Positions 9,232 through 17,246 of a stretch of DNA of 64,000 nt are shown here, in pieces. Position 1 is the first letter of the stretch. Each line of letters begins with the position of its first letter. Below the pieces are notes generated by a model. It made no database searches, was not told where the DNA came from, and saw only the letters and a program-made list of their open reading frames with translations. The stretch is taken from the NCBI RefSeq assembly GCF_003010935.1, contig NZ_PGGN01000002.1, positions 930,001 to 994,000 on the forward strand, read 5' to 3'. The DNA is from Phyllobacterium endophyticum (GTDB lineage: Bacteria; Pseudomonadota; Alphaproteobacteria; Rhizobiales; Rhizobiaceae). A program made the position numbers and the translations under genes.

Positions 9232-11553
9232 TTGGCACGCCGTATCTCTCCCCCCAACGGAAAAAAGCGGACTGCCAATTCCGAATCTTCCGGCCGCGAA
9301 CCCCGCATGCCGAGCCGCGACGAAATTCTCCAGTTTATCAAGGAGAACCCGGACCTTGCGGGCAAGCGTGACATCGCCAAGGCGTTCAACCTCAAGGGTG
9401 ACGCACGCATTGCCCTGAAGGACATGTTGCGTGATCTTGCGGGCGACGGCCTCGTCGAAAAGCGTGCCAAGCGGCTTGCTGTTCCCGGCAGTCTGCCAAG
9501 CGTGGCCGTGCTCGACATCACCGGGCGTGAAGGCGATGGCGGGTTGATCGCTAAACCGGCCGAATGGGATGCAAACCGTCACGACCGGCCGCCAGTGGTT
9601 TTTATTCGGGCTTCGCGCAGTCAGAAGGGCCCGACACCCGGTGTGGGCGACCGCGTCCTCGCGCGCATTTTTCAGGCTGCTGATCCGGCAGGTCCCACCT
9701 ATACGGCCCGTGTCATCAAGAAAATCGAACATCGCAAGGACGCAGTGCTTGGCGTGTTGCGCCAGCTCGACAATGGCGAGTGGCGGCTTGAGCCGGTTGA
9801 ACGGCGTCAGGTTGAGCTTGCGATTGATCCTGCCCAGCTGAACAATGCCAAAGCCAACGATCTCGTCGAGGTGGAGGTTTCCAAAATCAGCCGCTACGGG
9901 CTCGCACTCGGGCGTATCACGCAGGTCGTCGGCTCAGTTGCGAGCGAAAAAGCCCTGTCGATGATCGCTATCCACGAGCATGAGATTCCGCATGTCTTTC
10001 CCGATAGCGTCATTACAGAAGCCGAGAAGGCCAAGCCTGCGACCATGGCGCATCGCGAGGATTGGCGACAGGTTCCGCTGGTCACCATCGATCCTGCCGA
10101 TGCAAAAGACCATGATGACGCGGTCTATGCGGAACCTGACCCCGACGAAAAAAATCCCGGCGGGTTCATTGCCACCGTTGCGATCGCCGATGTCGCGGCT
10201 TATGTCACGCCCGGTTCCCAGCTTGATCGCGAGGCTCTGAAGCGCGGCAATTCCGTTTATTTTCCCGATCGCGTCGTTCCGATGCTGCCGGAGCGGATTT
10301 CCAACGACCTCTGCTCGCTGAAGGAGCTGGTGGATCGCCCTGCCTTGGCTGTCCGGATGATCTTCAACGCTGAAGGCCGCAAGATTTCCCACACGTTCCA
10401 CCGGATCATGATGCGCTCGCATGCGCGGCTTGCCTATCCGCAGGCGCAGGCAGCGATAGATGGCGCCACGGATGAGAAGACGGCGCCTATTCTCGACACA
10501 ATCCTCAAGCCGCTCTGGGATGCTTATGCCGTACTCAAGCGCGGCCGGGACGCGCGCGAGCCGCTTGAGCTTGACCTTCCGGAGAAGAAGATACTGCTTA
10601 CGCCCGAAGGCAAGGTCGACAAGGTCGTGATCCCGCCGCGGCTCGATGCGCACAAGCTTATCGAAGAATTCATGATACAGGCCAATGTCGCGGCGGCGGA
10701 AACTCTCGAGCGCAAGAAGCAGCCGCTGATCTTCCGCATCCATGACGCGCCGTCGCTGGCAAAGCAGGAAACCCTGCGCGAGTTCCTGCGGACAATGGAT
10801 ATCTCGCTGGCGCGCGGGGCCGAACTGCGGCCGAACCAGTTCAATCATATCCTGAAGCGCGTCGAAGGCAGCGAGCAGCAGGATCTGGTCAACCAGGTCG
10901 TGCTGCGTTCGCAGTCACAGGCGGAGTACAATCCGGCAAATATCGGCCATTTCGGCCTCAATCTTCATCGCTATGCTCATTTTACCTCGCCCATCCGCCG
11001 CTATGCCGATCTCATCGTCCACCGCGCGCTGATTTCGGCGCTTGGCCTTGGACCGGACGGCATTACGCCGGACGAAGAGGCCGCACTGCCCGAGATCGCC
11101 GCCCTCATCTCCACCTCGGAGCGCCGGGCCATGGCCGCCGAGCGCGACACCGTCGATCGGCTGATCGCGCACTATCTGGCGGATAAGGTCGGCGCCAGTT
11201 TCGAAGGCCGCGTTCAGGGCGTGACCAAGGCCGGCCTCTTCGTCTCGCTTGCGACATATGGCGCCGACGGCTTTATCCCCATTTCAACTTTGGGCGATGA
11301 TTACTATCTTTACGACGAAACCAACCACGCCCTGTCCGGCGAACGGAGCGGCAAGGGATTCCGCCTCGGGGATGTCGTCGAGGTTCGTCTGGTCGAGGCC
11401 CTGCCGGTGGCGGGTGCATTGAGGTTCGAAATGCTGACCGAGCCGCATCCCGTTCCGAGCGGCGTGCGCTCGCACCACAAGGCAAAGCGCTTCGTGCGCG
11501 GCAATCAGAAACGCCCCTCCAGTGTATCGCGGGGAGGACGCAGAGGCAGATGA
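9232..11553 (+). CDS. rnr: Ribonuclease R
   Basis: A 3'-5' exoribonuclease of the RNB family that degrades structured RNA. The 773-residue product starts at a TTG preceded by TAGGACGAACCA, an acceptable ribosome site; the next Met (9307) would remove the conserved start of the winged-helix region. Order: N-terminal helix-turn-helix (IAKAFNLKGDARIALKDML), cold-shock OB folds, RNB catalytic core with DPADAKDHDDAVYAE (about 286-300) holding the magnesium-binding aspartates, and a C-terminal S1 domain (GRVQGVTKAGLFVSL, about 659-673) with a basic tail. It follows topA by 9 bp and overlaps the DUF983 gene by 4 bp. Confidence 0.97.
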   Translation: MARRISPPNGKKRTANSESSGREPRMPSRDEILQFIKENPDLAGKRDIAKAFNLKGDARIALKDMLRDLAGDGLVEKRAKRLAVPGSLPSVAVLDITGREGDGGLIAKPAEWDANRHDRPPVVFIRASRSQKGPTPGVGDRVLARIFQAADPAGPTYTARVIKKIEHRKDAVLGVLRQLDNGEWRLEPVERRQVELAIDPAQLNNAKANDLVEVEVSKISRYGLALGRITQVVGSVASEKALSMIAIHEHEIPHVFPDSVITEAEKAKPATMAHREDWRQVPLVTIDPADAKDHDDAVYAEPDPDEKNPGGFIATVAIADVAAYVTPGSQLDREALKRGNSVYFPDRVVPMLPERISNDLCSLKELVDRPALAVRMIFNAEGRKISHTFHRIMMRSHARLAYPQAQAAIDGATDEKTAPILDTILKPLWDAYAVLKRGRDAREPLELDLPEKKILLTPEGKVDKVVIPPRLDAHKLIEEFMIQANVAAAETLERKKQPLIFRIHDAPSLAKQETLREFLRTMDISLARGAELRPNQFNHILKRVEGSEQQDLVNQVVLRSQSQAEYNPANIGHFGLNLHRYAHFTSPIRRYADLIVHRALISALGLGPDGITPDEEAALPEIAALISTSERRAMAAERDTVDRLIAHYLADKVGASFEGRVQGVTKAGLFVSLATYGADGFIPISTLGDDYYLYDETNHALSGERSGKGFRLGDVVEVRLVEALPVAGALRFEMLTEPHPVPSGVRSHHKAKRFVRGNQKRPSSVSRGGRRGR

Positions 11554-11984
11554 TGGCAGAACAGGTCTTTGGCGCCGATAAGACGCCGGCAAGAGAGCGC
11601 CGCCCGATTGGACCGGCGATGTGGCGCGGCTTGCTCGGCCGCTGCCCGCACTGCGGCGAGGGCAAGCTGTTTCGTGCCTTCGTCAAACCGGTCGATCGAT
11701 GCGCTGTTTGCGGTGAAGACTACACACACCAGCGCGCCGATGATTTTCCCGCCTATATCACCATTACGATCGTCGGCCATATTGTCCTCGGCGCGTTTCT
11801 CGCCGTCGAAACCCTGTTCATACTTTCCAACTGGGTGCATCTGGCGATCTGGGTGCCGATGACGATCATCATGTCGATAGCCTTGCTGCAGCCCATCAAG
11901 GGCGCGATCATCGGGCTGCAATGGGCCAATTACATGCATGGCTTCGGCGGCGAGTCCGACGACCAGGAGCCACCGGAACAGTGA
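11550..11984 (+). CDS. DUF983 family membrane protein
   Basis: Encodes 144 residues. A zinc-ribbon-like pair, CPHCGEGKLF and CAVCGEDYTHQRADDFPAY, is followed by two hydrophobic membrane segments, the arrangement of the DUF983 family found throughout alphaproteobacteria. Function is unknown. It overlaps the rnr stop (ATGA) and its own stop overlaps the GTG start of the Nudix gene, so the three are translationally coupled. Two adjacent ATG codons (11550, 11553) could be used. Confidence 0.9.
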   Translation: MMAEQVFGADKTPARERRPIGPAMWRGLLGRCPHCGEGKLFRAFVKPVDRCAVCGEDYTHQRADDFPAYITITIVGHIVLGAFLAVETLFILSNWVHLAIWVPMTIIMSIALLQPIKGAIIGLQWANYMHGFGGESDDQEPPEQ

Positions 11985-12721
11985 ATGGCCAAAGCGCAAT
12001 CATACCGGCGGCTTCGCGCCCTGCTCTGATCCCTGTCCGGCCCCGCGATGCCGCTTCTCTCCTGCTGGTCGATCGCTCCGGCCGCGAACCGCGCATTCTC
12101 ATGGGCAAGCGCCACATGCGCCATGTGTTCATGCCCGGCAAATTCGTTTTCCCGGGCGGGCGAACCGAAGCGGCGGACGGCCGCGTCCCCGCCTCTGCTG
12201 AACTCTCGCCGCAGGATCAGGCAAATCTCCTGACGGACATGGGCAGCCGTTCAAGCCTCCAACGTTGTCGAGCGCTTGCCCTGTCTGCAATCCGCGAGAC
12301 CTATGAAGAGGCCGGGCTTTTCCTCGGGCGCCGTCATCTGGAGACGGTTTCATTATCGCACCCGGACTGGTCGGCCTTCGTCGAGCGCAAAATTCTTCCC
12401 GATCTTTCCGTCCTGCGCTATTTTGCCAGGGCCACAACGCCCCCCGGCGGTAGCAGGCGTTTCGATACGCGGTTCTTCCTCGCCTTTCGTGATGCAGTCG
12501 CCGATGCGCTCCCGGAAGCGACAGGCGGCCCCTCGCAAGAGCTTGAGGAACTATGCTGGCTGCCATTCCCAGAGGCTGCACGGCTCGACATACCCGAAAT
12601 CACGCGGACGATAATAAGGGACGCCGAGGCAGTTCTTGCTGAAAATCCTGCTCTGGAACCGGGCAATTCCGTCGTTCGATACCGCAAGAAATATGGGCGA
12701 TTCGTCCGAGAGGTTTTTTGA
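11981..12721 (+). CDS. Nudix hydrolase
   Basis: Predicted to hydrolyse a nucleoside diphosphate linked to another moiety; the substrate is unknown. The GTG at 11981 is preferred: AGGAG lies 11 bases upstream and the GTGA overlap with DUF983 matches the spacing of the operon. A longer frame from 11921 would run through the upstream gene. The 246-residue product has the core of a Nudix box in RETYEEAG (about residues 105-112), the magnesium-binding REuxEExGu signature, and FVFPGGRTE before it. Proteins of this size with the RETYEEAGLFLG form resemble the long NUDT19-like CoA/acyl-CoA pyrophosphatase group, which is a suggestion only. Confidence 0.9.
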   Translation: MNGQSAIIPAASRPALIPVRPRDAASLLLVDRSGREPRILMGKRHMRHVFMPGKFVFPGGRTEAADGRVPASAELSPQDQANLLTDMGSRSSLQRCRALALSAIRETYEEAGLFLGRRHLETVSLSHPDWSAFVERKILPDLSVLRYFARATTPPGGSRRFDTRFFLAFRDAVADALPEATGGPSQELEELCWLPFPEAARLDIPEITRTIIRDAEAVLAENPALEPGNSVVRYRKKYGRFVREVF

Positions 12722-12724
12722 TCG

Positions 12725-13900
12725 ATGGATGCAGTGTCGAACTCTGACCAGATAGTGGTTCGGTCTTCCTGGCGCGCGCTGGTCGCGGCCATAGCGACTA
12801 TCAGTGCGGTTGGCGTTGCGATCGGGCTCGGCATTCCGCTTTTGAGCGTCATTCTGGAAAGTCGCGGTCATTCGGCGACGATGATCGGCCTGAACGCCGC
12901 CGTGGCGGGAATCGCCTCCATCGTTGCTGCACCTTTCGCCGCTCCCATCGCGGCTCGCTTCGGTGTTGTGCCAACCTTGCTCTGCATGCTCCTGATTGGT
13001 GCCCTTTCCTTCGTCGGCTTTCATTTTTTTACCCACTTCTGGATGTGGGTCGTGCTCCGCATCTTCCTGCACTTCGCTTTGACCATGCTGTTCATTCTCT
13101 CCGAATACTGGATCAACACAGCGGCGCCGCCGGAAAAGCGCGGCCTCGTTCTGGGTGTCTACGCGACCGTATTGTCCCTGGGCTTTGCGCTCGGTCCGTG
13201 GCTGTTCTCGGTCATTGGCAGTGTCGGTATCAGACCGTTTGCCGTAGGCTTCGGTATCATCATCTTTGCCATGTTGCCTGTCCTTCTCGCCTGGAAGGAA
13301 AGCCCGGACTTCCATGAGGAGGAGCATGTCCCCTTCGCTCCCTTCATCTGGGCGGTTCCCACCGCCACAGCGGCGGTCTTCGTCTTCGGTGCAGTCGAAA
13401 CCGGGGGTTTCGCGCTATTTCCAGTCTTCGGCGCGCGTATCGGATATAGCGAGGCCAATGCGGCACTGCTGCTCACCACCATCGGCCTCGGCAATGTGCT
13501 GTTGCAGATCCCGATCGGTCTGCTGAGCGACCACGTCGATGACCGGCGCAAGATCTTGCTCGCTTGCACGTTGATCGGGCTCGCCGGCATGTGCGTGCTG
13601 CCCTTCATCTATACGAACTGGTACCTCGTGGCCGGGCTTCTCTTTCTTTGGGGCGGCGTCGTTGCCGGTCTCTACACGGTGGGTCTTGCCCATTTGGGTT
13701 CGCAACTTACGGGGCGGGAGCTTGCCTCTGCCAACGCAGCTTTCGTCTTTTGCTATGCGGTCGGCATGCTTGTCGGTCCGCAGGCGGTCGGTATCGGAAT
13801 GGATCTGATGGGCCCCGCTGGATTTGCAGTCGCACTGGCGGTGTTCTTCGGAGCCTACGCGCTTCTCGTAGGGTCGCGATTGATCAGTCGCCGCGGCTGA
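12725..13900 (+). CDS. Major facilitator superfamily transporter
   Basis: Encodes 391 residues with about twelve hydrophobic segments in two halves, a typical MFS permease of the YcaD/sugar-efflux-like type. The charged loop after the second span and the central loop (LAWKESPDFHEEEH) fit the MFS fold. It begins 3 bp after the Nudix stop and is probably the last gene of the topA operon. The substrate is not recognisable. No frameshift is seen, unlike the other MFS gene near 47 kb. Confidence 0.88.
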   Translation: MDAVSNSDQIVVRSSWRALVAAIATISAVGVAIGLGIPLLSVILESRGHSATMIGLNAAVAGIASIVAAPFAAPIAARFGVVPTLLCMLLIGALSFVGFHFFTHFWMWVVLRIFLHFALTMLFILSEYWINTAAPPEKRGLVLGVYATVLSLGFALGPWLFSVIGSVGIRPFAVGFGIIIFAMLPVLLAWKESPDFHEEEHVPFAPFIWAVPTATAAVFVFGAVETGGFALFPVFGARIGYSEANAALLLTTIGLGNVLLQIPIGLLSDHVDDRRKILLACTLIGLAGMCVLPFIYTNWYLVAGLLFLWGGVVAGLYTVGLAHLGSQLTGRELASANAAFVFCYAVGMLVGPQAVGIGMDLMGPAGFAVALAVFFGAYALLVGSRLISRRG

Positions 13901-13922
13901 TGCCGGTACAACTACAGCTTGC

Positions 13923-13950
13923 TTGGAATTATTCGCAACGGTGTTATATT
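13923..13950 (+). promoter_or_regulatory. Candidate promoter of small RNA
   Basis: TTGGAA (13923-13928), a 16-base spacer and TATATT (13945-13950), placed just upstream of two hairpins with no gene attached. Good fit to a housekeeping-sigma promoter by eye. Confidence 0.5.
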
Positions 13951-13956
13951 GACCCC

Positions 13957-14048
13957 GGAGTGAGAGGCGAGCTTTCGCCCGCCTCTCTCTTCCTTATCTT
14001 TGAAAATGAACCCGGATTGCTATCGACCAGCTCGTCCGGGTTCTTTTC
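13957..14048 (+). ncRNA. Candidate small RNA with intrinsic terminator
   Basis: About 92 nt between the MFS gene and rpmG. From the predicted start near 13957 the RNA would hold a first hairpin (GAGAGGCG 13962-13969 with CGCCTCTC 13980-13987), an unpaired pyrimidine/AU-rich linker (CTCTTCCTTATCTTTG) of the sort that pairs with ribosome sites, and a second hairpin (GAACCCGGA 14008-14016 with TCCGGGTTC 14035-14043) running into TTTTC. A promoter-like sequence lies at the right distance. It could instead be the terminator region of the MFS operon. Not matched to any known family. Confidence 0.45.
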
Positions 14049-14320
14049 ATGGTAAGGCTGACGCTAAACGGCAAATACCGCATAGTTTCATCTCCAAGGG
14101 TGAAGGCAAGGCTCTTGCCGCAGTCGGGGGAGCCTGTCTCCCCCGATACACCGGCTGGCACGGTGATGCTGCTTCTGCCTTCAATCTCGATGGTCAACTC
14201 ATCGCGTGTTTCGACAGCCTCGGCAACGAACGCAGGGTTGAATCGAATCGCTGTGAAAGAGTTGAGAGGTTGTCTCCAGGCGGAATGGTCGATTATATTG
14301 GCATCGCAATCCGCTCAGGC
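14049..14320. other. Intergenic stretch between candidate small RNA and rpmG promoter
   Basis: No recognised gene. Open frames of 65-130 codons on both strands overlap one another, lack convincing ribosome sites and resemble no family that I know, so none is called. Confidence 0.4.
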
Positions 14321-14349
14321 TTGACATTTAACGCCGTTCGGTTAAGTGT
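14321..14349 (+). promoter_or_regulatory. Possible rpmG promoter
   Basis: TTGACA at 14321-14326 is followed after 17 bases by AAGTGT (14344-14349). The -35 box is perfect, the -10 weak. It lies 78 bases before the rpmG start and would explain a monocistronic, terminator-bounded rpmG transcript. Confidence 0.35.
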
Positions 14350-14426
14350 CCGGCCGAATTTCCGCTTATGGCCACGTTGCTGGACTTGAATAGCGGTCCT
14401 CAATAATCAGAACAGGTAAACTGAAA

Positions 14427-14594
14427 ATGGCTAAGGCTGCAAACATCAAGATCAAGCTTCTGTCGACCGCTGATACGGGTTTCTTCTACGTTACGAGCAA
14501 GAACAGCCGTACCAAGACGGAAAAGATGTCTTTCCGCAAGTACGACCCGGTTGCACGCAAGCACGTTGAATTCAAGGAAACCAAGATCAAGTAA
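14427..14594 (+). CDS. rpmG: 50S ribosomal protein L33
   Basis: A 55-residue, lysine-rich protein of the large ribosomal subunit. [18 protein letters not shown] followed by [18 protein letters not shown] and a KETKIK end is the L33 signature. This is the cysteine-free form, which does not bind zinc. It stands alone between a candidate promoter and a strong intrinsic terminator. Confidence 0.97.
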   Translation: MAKAANIKIKLLSTADTGFFYVTSKNSRTKTEKMSFRKYDPVARKHVEFKETKIK

Positions 14595-14616
14595 TCTTGA
14601 CCTTCCGGAAACGAAA

Positions 14617-14641
14617 AAGCCGCCTTCGGGCGGCATTTTTG
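14617..14641 (+). terminator. Intrinsic terminator of rpmG
   Basis: GCCGCC (14619-14624), TTCG tetraloop, GGCGGC (14629-14634), then ATTTTTG; preceded by an A-run. Classic rho-independent terminator 25 bases after the stop codon. Confidence 0.9.
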
Positions 14642-14785
14642 TTTGTGGTGTTATATGTCTCGGGAAAATCGCTGCTGCGGGCCAGCGGGCGCGGTATCTG
14701 AGAACCGGGGCGCCGCGCACGTTGGTTACGTGAGCACCGGAGCGTAGAAAATCGCGCTTGGTGCCGCCGCAGCAGGGTTTCTCCG

Positions 14786-16168
14786 TCAGGCCGCTGCGGC
14801 GGATACGACCCGGTTGCGCCCCGCCGCCTTCGCTCCATAGAGCGCGTCGTCGGCCCGCTTCAGAAGGCTCTGCACGCTGTCACCCTTGGCCGATACGCTG
14901 GCAATACCGATACTGATCGTGACGGGGACACTCGTTCCGCTTTGATTGACGATGAACGGTGTCGAAGCGACTTCTCTCCGGATGCGCTCGGCAACCACCG
15001 CCGCAAGCACCGGGTCGGTTTCCGGCATCACCACAAAAAACTCTTCCCCTCCGTAGCGACTGGCGAGGTCGCTACCGCGCACATTGCGGCGTAAGCGCCT
15101 TGCGAACTCACGCAGCACTTCATCGCCGCCATCGTGGCCATGCGTATCGTTGATAAGCTTGAATCGGTCGATATCGGTCATGAGTATGGATAAGGGGCGC
15201 CGGCGTTCCACGGCGCGCTTGAAAAGCGTCGCAAGATGCGTCTCGAGATAAAGACGGTTGTGAAGCCCCGTCAGGCTGTCGGTGACCGCCATCTCATATG
15301 TCTTGACCACGCTCGCGCGCAAGCCGTCGTGATATGCCTTGCGGCGAAGCTGGGTGCGCAGCCGCGCCAGCAATTCGTTCGGGTTCAGCGGTCTGACGAC
15401 ATAGTCGTTCACGCCAAGTTCCAGCGCACGGCGGATCAATGGTTCTTCACCCTGGTCTGCCACGAGGATGATCGGCAGCGAGCGGGTATTGTCGAGTGAT
15501 CTCAGCTGGGCGCAGACGCGCAACGGATCGAAATCCTTAAATCGCGACGAAATGACCAAACAATCATGGTTGCCCTGTATCGCATCGAAAAATCCCGCCT
15601 GCGGGTCTGTCTGGACATCCACAGTCCCTTCGTCGGCCAATACGCGCTGAATCCGCTCGACGCTTTCCGGCCGTTCGTCGATGAGCAGGACACGGGCATT
15701 CTTCGCAAGCCCCTCGCCGCCAACTGGGAAACGCAGAATGGATTCAAGCCCGACATCTCGGGTCGTCGCCACGCGTAGCCGCAGCTCGTCGGTCAGGTTT
15801 TTCAACCGGACAAGGCTCTTCACGCGTGCAAGGAGTTGCAGGTCGTTCACGGGTTTAGTCAAGAAATCGTCAGCACCGAAGTTCAGGCCGGTGATCCGGT
15901 CCGTGTCCTGATCCAGCGCCGTGACCAGAATCACCGGTATGTGAGCCGTCGACGGTCTTGATTTCAGTCTGCGGCATACTTCAAACCCATCCATCCCCGG
16001 CATCATGACGTCAAGCAGGATCAAATCGACATTGCTGTTTTCACAAATGTCGAGAGCCTCATATCCGTCCGATGCAGTTACGACCTCATAATATTCGGCG
16101 CTAAGCCTGGCCTCGAGCAACTTCACATTCGCAGGAACGTCGTCAACAACTAGTATGCGGGCCGTCAT
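14786..16168 (-). CDS. pleD: Response regulator / diguanylate cyclase PleD
   Basis: Makes cyclic di-GMP from two GTP on phosphorylation and drives polar differentiation in alphaproteobacteria. The 460 residues form REC1 (1-120, phospho-acceptor in LILLDVMMPGMDG near residue 53), a degenerate adaptor REC2 (about 150-275), and a GGDEF domain with the active loop RYGGEEFF. An RxxD product-inhibition site (RGSD) lies exactly five residues before GGEEF, so feedback control is expected. It sits 18 bp downstream of divK in the same operon, matching the conserved divK-pleD arrangement of Caulobacter and rhizobia. Confidence 0.96.
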   Translation of the reverse strand: MTARILVVDDVPANVKLLEARLSAEYYEVVTASDGYEALDICENSNVDLILLDVMMPGMDGFEVCRRLKSRPSTAHIPVILVTALDQDTDRITGLNFGADDFLTKPVNDLQLLARVKSLVRLKNLTDELRLRVATTRDVGLESILRFPVGGEGLAKNARVLLIDERPESVERIQRVLADEGTVDVQTDPQAGFFDAIQGNHDCLVISSRFKDFDPLRVCAQLRSLDNTRSLPIILVADQGEEPLIRRALELGVNDYVVRPLNPNELLARLRTQLRRKAYHDGLRASVVKTYEMAVTDSLTGLHNRLYLETHLATLFKRAVERRRPLSILMTDIDRFKLINDTHGHDGGDEVLREFARRLRRNVRGSDLASRYGGEEFFVVMPETDPVLAAVVAERIRREVASTPFIVNQSGTSVPVTISIGIASVSAKGDSVQSLLKRADDALYGAKAAGRNRVVSAAAA

Positions 16169-16186
16169 TTTTCACTCCACTGACGG

Positions 16187-16558
16187 TCAAGCGTCGCCAA
16201 GATATGATTTGATGGTCTCGATGAACTTCGGCACAGAGATGGGTTTCGAAATATAGGCTTCGCAACCGCCCTGCCGGATTCGTTCCTCGTCGCCCTTCAT
16301 GGCGAAGGCCGTGACGGCGATGATTGGTATGACGTGCAGATCGTCGTCCGCTTTGAGCCACTTCGTCACTTCCAGGCCCGACACCTCGGGCAACTGGATA
16401 TCCATGAGAATCAGATCAGGCCGGTGTTCGCGCGCCAGATCGAGCGCTTCCAGACCATTGCGGGTCCGGATGGTTTCATAGCCGCTGGCTTCAATAAGAT
16501 CGCGGAAGAGCTTCATGTTCAGCTCGTTGTCTTCGACGATCATGACTTTCTTAACCAT
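16187..16558 (-). CDS. divK: Single-domain response regulator DivK
   Basis: A stand-alone receiver that controls the DivJ/PleC/DivL-CckA network and hence CtrA. Starting at 16558 gives 123 residues beginning [18 protein letters not shown]; an AGGAAA ribosome site lies 7 bases upstream, so this is preferred over an in-frame ATG 21 bases earlier. The phospho-acceptor is in [13 protein letters not shown] (near residue 53), with [12 protein letters not shown] and AYISKP carrying the conserved Thr and Lys. No output domain. First gene of divK-pleD. Confidence 0.96.
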   Translation of the reverse strand: MVKKVMIVEDNELNMKLFRDLIEASGYETIRTRNGLEALDLAREHRPDLILMDIQLPEVSGLEVTKWLKADDDLHVIPIIAVTAFAMKGDEERIRQGGCEAYISKPISVPKFIETIKSYLGDA

Positions 16559-16865
16559 TGGCAATTTCCTGTTGGTCATGAGAGAAAGACGCGCTGTCAG
16601 TTTGGTTCCGGCAACGAAGACAGACAGACCACACCCCTCATGGATGCATTAGATAACCCGTTATGATTGATGAAAAGGTAACTCTTCAGCTCGATTCAGG
16701 AATGCCGCTGATCATGTTTAACCAAGGCTTTATTCAACATCTTCTTTTGATCATATTCAACCGCCCATAGTTGTTTTTTGATCAAAAATGATTCTACGCT
16801 ACAAACTCATTGAAGTAATTGACCGCCAAGTGTCGCCTGCAGCATCCATCGGATAAATCCCCAAG
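16559..16865. promoter_or_regulatory. divK / DUF3572 divergent promoter region with CtrA-like site
   Basis: This 307-bp AT-rich stretch holds the promoters of the leftward divK operon and rightward DUF3572 gene. At 16718-16732 TTAA-N7-TTTA differs by one base from the CtrA box TTAA-N7-TTAA. It lies about 160 bases before divK. No gene is seen. Confidence 0.35.
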
Positions 16866-17147
16866 ATGAAAAACAAGATGACCATCGATGACGCGCAGGC
16901 CCTGGCCATCAATTCTCTCGTCTTTCTGGCAGGAGATGATGAACTGCTTTCCCGTTTTCTTGCATTGACCGGGATTACCGCCGATCAGATACGCAGTGCT
17001 GCAAGTGAGCCGGGCTTTCTGGCCGGTGTTCTGCAGTTCTATCTGGCGCACGAACCCACGTTGATGCGCTATTGTGAAGCCACGGGAACGGATCCTGCCC
17101 TGTTCCAGGAAGCGCTTCGGCTACTGCCGGGTGGCCAAGATATCTAA
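16866..17147 (+). CDS. DUF3572 family protein
   Basis: A 93-residue soluble, mostly helical protein. ALAINSLVFLAGDDELLSRF and GITADQIR followed by FLAGVLQFYLAHEP match the DUF3572 family, which is confined to alphaproteobacteria and regularly lies beside divK-pleD and dinB. Function unknown. It is transcribed divergently from divK and ends 99 bp before dinB, which has its own SOS site, so the two are probably separate units. Confidence 0.9.
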   Translation: MKNKMTIDDAQALAINSLVFLAGDDELLSRFLALTGITADQIRSAASEPGFLAGVLQFYLAHEPTLMRYCEATGTDPALFQEALRLLPGGQDI

Positions 17148-17223
17148 CGCGAGTTCGCAATGAGCGGTTCATAGACCAGCGACGCTTGTTGCGGCTGTCC
17201 CGTCCCTTCGCTAAGCTTGTCTT

Positions 17224-17238
17224 GTTCCTTTTCTGTTC
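17224..17238 (+). promoter_or_regulatory. SOS (LexA) box of dinB
   Basis: GTTCCTTTTCTGTTC, an exact GTTC-N7-GTTC direct repeat, the LexA operator of alphaproteobacteria. It ends 8 bases before the dinB ATG at 17247. This argues against any start further upstream and suggests a very short or absent 5' leader. Confidence 0.85.
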
Positions 17239-17246
17239 CGGACATC

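Noticed and set aside
7843-9732. Open frame of 629 codons on the minus strand opposite topA
   Set aside because: It lies wholly opposite well-conserved topA and rnr, has no ribosome site and no recognisable domain; the high GC third positions of the real genes explain it.
14000-14389. Overlapping frames between the candidate small RNA and rpmG
   Set aside because: Several frames on both strands overlap the hairpins, with no ribosome site and no family.
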